NCBI GenBank assembly: GCA_945877425.1
Contig: CAMCRZ010000012.1
Location: 1 to 64,000, forward strand
Direction of reading: 5' to 3'
DNA: 64,000 nucleotides
Source: an uncultured Treponema sp.
GTDB lineage: Bacteria; Spirochaetota; Spirochaetia; Treponematales; Treponemataceae
In this document: piece after piece, positions 59,133 through 64,000 of the stretch
Layout: the number at the start of each line of letters is the position of its first letter
Numbering within the stretch: position 1 is the stretch's first letter
Program-made: the position numbers and the translations under genes
The notes under the pieces: generated by a model
Database searches by the model: none
Seen by the model: the letters and a program-made list of their open reading frames with translations, nothing else
What the model was told of the DNA's origin: nothing

Positions 59133-62100
59133 TTTATTATCCAGAGTTTTCCGGCTGTTCTTCCAAAAATTTCATCTTCATACATACATTCTGCTGTTGC
59201 GCATGGAGTATGATAAGTTCCTTTTCTGGCTGCTCTGAACAAGAATGATGATGTAGTTGTTACTGTAGACAATCTGTCCCAGAAGTATTGAACTTCGCTA
59301 TCATAAAAATCAATGTTGCTTGCACTGCTGTAAATTTTGTTGCTGTACTTGCTTGATGTAGTTTCAAATGATGAATTTATGATTTCACATCCGGCTGGAA
59401 CCGGCACACGAACTGCAACGTATTCCAGAGACTTTGTAGAAGAAACGTAAACTCTTTCACGATAAACTTTTCCCTGAACAAGTTCATTTGAATCTACAAC
59501 CCTGCCTGTTTCAATATCGTAAATTTCTGTGTAGATGCAAATACCTTCATCTCTAGGAATCTGCTTGCCAACTGGAATTTCATACTTCATTGAAACGGTA
59601 TAATACAAATCACCTGTCCCGTCTTTTCTAATTACAAGAGGAACTTTCTGACCTTTAAACTCTTTCAAATCAGAAATAGGAATTTCCTTTTCTACAGGTT
59701 TTGCGCCAACACCTTTAAAGCTTCCTTTTACAAATTCTTCGTTGTTAAAATCAACTTGTGCCGTAAAATCTAAACTTTTAAGATTGCGGCCTGTTATGTA
59801 AGAGTTAACTGCAACCATTACTCTTGATGTAGTATCTGTGCTTTCCCAGTAACCTTTAATGCTTTGAAGTTTAAGAAGCTCGTAAATCAGGTGAGTATTT
59901 ACATCGTCTTTCGGATTGAACTTTGAATAGAACATTAACATTGCAGCTAATGTATAAGATTCATCGTCCATCCAGTAGTAATCGTCTGTCTTAATCTGAA
60001 CGTCTACTCCTCTTGTTGTAAAGGAAATCTGCTTTCTAAGGAGTTTTTCTATTCTTTCAGCGTCTTCCCTTCTGTTGTTGTTCAAATAAATAAGTCCTAC
60101 GTAAGAAAGTGTAATTGGATTAGCGAAAGAACGCTTTTCCATCAGCTTTATTCTTTCTTCTGGAATTTTTGCGCCTAAAAGACTTGCTGCATAATAAGCA
60201 TAAGCGTAAGACTGCATATATTGTGTTTTTTCTATGCCCACATTTGATTCGTCAACAAGATATCTGGCAAGACCGTCAACATCTATTTCAGTGCTGATTT
60301 CCAGATTTTTAGAACGCATGATTCCAAAAATTTCTGCAATACGTGAACTTACATAAAGATTATCATCTTTTCCGCCCGGCCAGTAAGGGAATCCTCCGTT
60401 GTCACATTGACTTTTTGCCCATGAAGCAATTTCGTATTCTGCAACTTCCAGAGGATCTTTGACTTCAGAGTTTAAACCGAACACGTCAATATATTCACCG
60501 AATGCAACTAACGGCAAAACTTTACTTGAACGCTGCTCCATACAGCCATAAGGATAGTTGAACACGTAATCTACAGCTTCACGTAAATTTCCTAATCGAG
60601 TTGCATCCAGCTGAATGTAGAATTTTCCAAATGACTGCAATGTATGCGGAACTGAAATCATTTCACGTTTAAATTTATTTTCAATCGTTCCGAATGTTGT
60701 AACTGTTTCAAAAACAAACGGTCTTTCTATTTTCAGCGGCAAACGGATTATTTCATTTACAAGTTCGCTTTTTACTGTAAACTCAACTGTAACCCATCCG
60801 TCTTTTGTTCCGCTGATAGTAAACATAACAGGCACAGTTGTTTCAGACTTTACTTTTACCTTTTGCTCTGATATTCCTGAAACGGAAGCGTTGCCTGGTA
60901 AACGTAAAGTTTTGTTTTCATTTTCAACAAGACCGGTTTTTTCTACGCCTGAATAAACTGAAAGTGAAATGTTTACCGTACTGTCTTTTTCAGAAAGATT
61001 TGAAATTACAACTCCAACTTCTCCTTTATCATTTATGCGAAGCTGACGTGGAAGAACATGCCTTACAGAAACTGGATTTGAAACGCTCATTTCATCTTCT
61101 GCAATAGTAAAGCTGTTTTCTTTTACGCCCACTGCTGTAATTCTGTATGATGTAAGTGAGTCCGGAAGTACAAACGAACAGAATGCTTCTCCTTTTTTGT
61201 CTGTAACAAGATTTGGCTCAAACTTTGCTGTAGGGTCAAAATTCTTGCGCACGTTAAGTTTAACGTCATTGCTTTCTGAGTCACCGCCAACTAAATTTTT
61301 TATTTCATAAGTTACAGGATCAATGAGGTAATATCGGGAGTCGCCGCCTGCAACTGCACAAGGAAACCGCTCTGCACTATAGAAAAATTTCACTGGGTTT
61401 GGAACGTGATAGCCGATTAAATCAATAACGCCACGATCAACTGCCATAAGTGTAATGCTTGCGTTTGGAACTGCATTTCCGTTTTTTGAAGCCTTGATTT
61501 TTACCGTTGCTTTTTCTCCAGGTTTATACGAAGGCTTGTCTGTAGAAATTTCTATGTCGAAGGAACGGGACTTTGTGCTTACGAAAATCGGAGTAATTCC
61601 AAAATAACCTTTCGGCTTGTCTAAATCAGGAGTATCAAAATCATTTTGCGGAGGACCATTTCTTACTGAATAAGATGAAATTCCTATGTAAACAACCGGC
61701 AGATACTTTTCTGTAACAGGCACTTCAATTACTGTAGCAGGCTCTGTTAAAGTAAGGATTTTTTCGCTGAGAATTCCTTCACGTTCAACTGTAATCATAT
61801 AAGTGCCTTTTTCTAAAGGACTTTGAACAAGAAGTTTTGCCACTTCGCCGGGATTGTATTCGCTTTTATCAGGTGTAATGGTTATTTCCTGACTGTTGTT
61901 TCCACTGTGCCAGTACCATTCGCCGCCTGTAACGTAAAAACTGACTTCTGTAACTACTTTTCTTCCCAACGAATCTTCTGAAGAAAGTCTTAAAACATAG
62001 TCGCCGCCTTTTTCCGGAACAACTGAAATTTCTGCAGGAGTTTCTAATGCTGAAATACTGCACATCCAGTCTGCTTCCACTTCGTCAACTTTTTGCCAGC

Positions 62101-64000
62101 TTGTATTTATTTGTCCGTTCCATGAGCGCTGCTGAACTTCTTTCCAGTCTTTTCTGATAAGTTCAACTTTCATTTGTCTGTCTGAAGAAAAATCTGACAG
62201 TGCAGGAGTTTTTCCGTCTGGTTTTACGCACACATAATTGAATTTAACAACCGTTCCTTTTTCAGGATAAGATGTGCCTTTGCGGTTAACTCCAATGTAA
62301 TATTTTGCCGGATGAACAGTCATGGATTTTGAAGAAGAAATGTATTGTCCGCCGGCATCGCTTACTTCAACTTCACAGCGGTAAGTGTAAGGTGCGCCTA
62401 TTATTCTTTCATCGCCTGTTTTTTGAGAAATTGTTGTTCTTCCGTTTGTATCAAGTGAGCCTGACTTTTCGGATAAAGATGTTGTGCCTTCATAATAAAA
62501 TTTAGGCCCGAAGCTGAATTTTTCCAGATTTTTGTTTTCCGAAGCAAAGTAAGAAGGCTGGCAAGTCCAGCTTGATGTAAAATTTTCGCCGCCTAAACTT
62601 CCGCCGCCAAGATACTGTGCAAAAACTTCTGCAGAAACATTATCGCCTTTGTAGAATGTTATGTCAGGAACAGTTGTCTTTACTTCAAAACGCAGCCTGT
62701 CGAAAAACTGAATTTCTATACTTTCTGTTGAAAGGTAACCGTCCATTTCGAAATACAAAAAGTAAGTTCCAGGAGAAATATTTTCCGGAATAACAAATTG
62801 TCCGCTTGCACATCCATTTTCATCAAGAACACCTTCAACTTCGCCGTAAACCGGACCGTTGTAATATCCTTTTAACTGCATTAAAAATTTATAGTTTGCC
62901 GGAATCACATATTCGCCATCTATAAGTTTACGGTCTATTACTTTAAAAGTTACAGTTTCACCAGGTTTGTACAATCCTCTGTCTGTAAAAATAAACGGAA
63001 CATTTCTTTCTTTACGTGCATATCTTGGCTGAACATAGTTTATTCCGTAATTCCATATATTTGTTGTTGAAGCATTAAAGATAATTCTGTCTGTATCAGT
63101 TTTTACTTCAATAAGGAACAGTTCATCACTTGTGTCAAGTCTGTTATAATTTAAAATAGCAAGTCCGTTTTTATCTGTTACTGCTGAAGCTTGCGGCATT
63201 CCACCTTCATATAAGCACATATTTACTTTTGCATTTGGAACAGGCTTACCTGTGCGCAAACTTGTAACAAGAACGGCTGCTTTTTTATTTCCGAAACGTA
63301 CAGTTGCACCAAGATCAGTTACCTGCACAACCTGATTATTTCTAATAGTATAAGAGTCTTTGACATATTTTTTTTCTGACCAGTCCCAGTATTTGCTTTC
63401 ATATTTCATTGATGCGTTGAATTCAACTTCACCATGATATTCGTCTCCTACTTTTTGGAGATAAGGTGCAAGATCAACTGCCTGTGTTATCAAAGTGTTT
63501 TTCGGAACTTCTTTAGGATCAATATAGAAAACGTCAGGCTCGCTGTTTATTTTCTGTCCTGTTGCAGAAGCTGTACTTTTTAATGAATAACGTGAGCCTT
63601 CCAATACGTTCTGGTGCTGAAAAACAAGTTTAGGATAGAACTGTGCTTCCAGCATTTGTTTTCCGTAGTTTTTAAATGAAGCAAAACTTTTTGCAGCAGG
63701 AATTTCTATTTCTTCTACATAATTTTCAGAAAGTCTGCGGCCGTAAGAGTCTGTTAAGCTGCTGTTTATAAAAATCTTAAATTTTGATTCGTAAACAACC
63801 GGCAAATTTGAAAGCGTTACAAATCTTCCTGCAACTGAAATATTTTCTTCTGTAAGTTTAAAGCCCGGAAGTGTTGTAGAAATGCATTTTGCAATTTCAC
63901 TTTCGCTGTTTTCTTTTAAGTAAGAGTTAAAAACTAATTTTATAGGATTTGAACCTGCATCGTACAAAGAAAGATATGCCTGCTCTAACTTAAATGGCTT
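59129..64000 (-). CDS. bacterial alpha-2-macroglobulin, incomplete at the right edge
   Basis: At least 1,620 residues; the frame stays open to 64000, so the start lies beyond the window (a TTG at 63967 is not a convincing start). It contains successive MG beta-sandwich modules (for example FIFTDRGLYKPGETVTFKVI and IEISTDKPSYKPGEKATVKI), the thioester motif GCMEQ (60533-60547) in a helical toroid domain, and a C-terminal receptor-like beta domain. Such proteins trap proteases covalently in the periplasm. The thioester Cys and Gln are present, so chemistry should be intact. The operon partner is pbpC, suggesting it protects or cooperates with wall repair after attack. Confidence 0.95.
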   Translation of the reverse strand, partial: KPFKLEQAYLSLYDAGSNPIKLVFNSYLKENSESEIAKCISTTLPGFKLTEENISVAGRFVTLSNLPVVYESKFKIFINSSLTDSYGRRLSENYVEEIEIPAAKSFASFKNYGKQMLEAQFYPKLVFQHQNVLEGSRYSLKSTASATGQKINSEPDVFYIDPKEVPKNTLITQAVDLAPYLQKVGDEYHGEVEFNASMKYESKYWDWSEKKYVKDSYTIRNNQVVQVTDLGATVRFGNKKAAVLVTSLRTGKPVPNAKVNMCLYEGGMPQASAVTDKNGLAILNYNRLDTSDELFLIEVKTDTDRIIFNASTTNIWNYGINYVQPRYARKERNVPFIFTDRGLYKPGETVTFKVIDRKLIDGEYVIPANYKFLMQLKGYYNGPVYGEVEGVLDENGCASGQFVIPENISPGTYFLYFEMDGYLSTESIEIQFFDRLRFEVKTTVPDITFYKGDNVSAEVFAQYLGGGSLGGENFTSSWTCQPSYFASENKNLEKFSFGPKFYYEGTTSLSEKSGSLDTNGRTTISQKTGDERIIGAPYTYRCEVEVSDAGGQYISSSKSMTVHPAKYYIGVNRKGTSYPEKGTVVKFNYVCVKPDGKTPALSDFSSDRQMKVELIRKDWKEVQQRSWNGQINTSWQKVDEVEADWMCSISALETPAEISVVPEKGGDYVLRLSSEDSLGRKVVTEVSFYVTGGEWYWHSGNNSQEITITPDKSEYNPGEVAKLLVQSPLEKGTYMITVEREGILSEKILTLTEPATVIEVPVTEKYLPVVYIGISSYSVRNGPPQNDFDTPDLDKPKGYFGITPIFVSTKSRSFDIEISTDKPSYKPGEKATVKIKASKNGNAVPNASITLMAVDRGVIDLIGYHVPNPVKFFYSAERFPCAVAGGDSRYYLIDPVTYEIKNLVGGDSESNDVKLNVRKNFDPTAKFEPNLVTDKKGEAFCSFVLPDSLTSYRITAVGVKENSFTIAEDEMSVSNPVSVRHVLPRQLRINDKGEVGVVISNLSEKDSTVNISLSVYSGVEKTGLVENENKTLRLPGNASVSGISEQKVKVKSETTVPVMFTISGTKDGWVTVEFTVKSELVNEIIRLPLKIERPFVFETVTTFGTIENKFKREMISVPHTLQSFGKFYIQLDATRLGNLREAVDYVFNYPYGCMEQRSSKVLPLVAFGEYIDVFGLNSEVKDPLEVAEYEIASWAKSQCDNGGFPYWPGGKDDNLYVSSRIAEIFGIMRSKNLEISTEIDVDGLARYLVDESNVGIEKTQYMQSYAYAYYAASLLGAKIPEERIKLMEKRSFANPITLSYVGLIYLNNNRREDAERIEKLLRKQISFTTRGVDVQIKTDDYYWMDDESYTLAAMLMFYSKFNPKDDVNTHLIYELLKLQSIKGYWESTDTTSRVMVAVNSYITGRNLKSLDFTAQVDFNNEEFVKGSFKGVGAKPVEKEIPISDLKEFKGQKVPLVIRKDGTGDLYYTVSMKYEIPVGKQIPRDEGICIYTEIYDIETGRVVDSNELVQGKVYRERVYVSSTKSLEYVAVRVPVPAGCEIINSSFETTSSKYSNKIYSSASNIDFYDSEVQYFWDRLSTVTTTSSFLFRAARKGTYHTPCATAECMYEDEIFGRTAGKLWIIK

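Noticed and set aside
1-64000. CRISPR array, tRNA, rRNA or insertion sequence
   Set aside because: No regular short repeats with spacers, no tRNA-like T-loop or anticodon pattern in the gaps, and no transposase were seen on either strand.

Overview
The window reads as a chromosomal segment of a Treponema-like spirochaete, probably a host-associated (gut, rumen or oral) species. The evidence is AT-rich sequence with many lipoproteins and sigma70-type promoters, a PheS of the archaeal type (known in spirochaetes), the peptidase M23 - bactofilin - YaaR - PSP1 gene order, several c-di-GMP enzymes, a large conserved spirochaete hypothetical and a poly-G tract inside a promoter. No rRNA, tRNA, CRISPR array, insertion sequence or prophage was seen. 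Genes are tightly packed: no gene-free stretch exceeds 300 bases. The largest gaps (3201-3481 and 52920-53214) hold promoters and, in the first, a GC-richer degenerate intergenic element.

Layout. 1-6730: a small membrane protein behind a poly-G promoter, a lipoprotein, an MscS channel, CoaBC, a beta-barrel-like exported protein, endonuclease III and MetK with a structured leader. 6731-15108: a membrane TPR protein with a degenerate Mrr-like end, an aminotransferase, an Lrp regulator, HisB, a GH64 beta-1,3-glucanase lipoprotein, a cytidylate-kinase-like/BON protein and an IlvY-like LysR regulator. 15216-23193 (plus strand): a YD-repeat-like exported protein, a repeat/LysM protein with an apparent Hsp70 substrate-binding domain, a lytic transglycosylase, a CBS-domain cation antiporter, an Nfu-type scaffold and SlyD. 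23195-34593: shikimate kinase, an RsmI-like methylase, an antitoxin-like orphan, an acyltransferase, a solitary DNA methyltransferase, KDPG aldolase, a ModF-like ATPase, a standalone CBM48 protein, an alpha/beta hydrolase and the riboflavin operon ribD-ribE-ribBA-ribH. 34760-51092: three GGDEF proteins, RsmG, an HEXXH protein coupled to an exported protein, RsmE, MetQ, PyrC, PheS, a rhomboid protease and unknown spirochaete proteins. 51105-64000: DusB, TatD, the M23/bactofilin/YaaR/PSP1 operon, a methyltransferase, and PBP1C with a bacterial alpha-2-macroglobulin that runs off the right edge.

Themes. Envelope biology dominates: LysM protein with transglycosylase, M23 with bactofilin, PBP1C with macroglobulin, MscS and rhomboid. 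Nutrient genes include the glucanase, CBM48, MetQ and KDPG aldolase. Regulation looks promoter-centred: the riboflavin operon and metQ carry palindromes at their promoters where I see no FMN or SAM riboswitch, metK has a two-hairpin leader, and several genes appear to be transcribed with almost no 5' leader. The strongest second-look items are the poly-G promoter, the Hsp70-SBD/LysM protein, the GH64 lipoprotein and the degenerate Mrr/TPR fusion.
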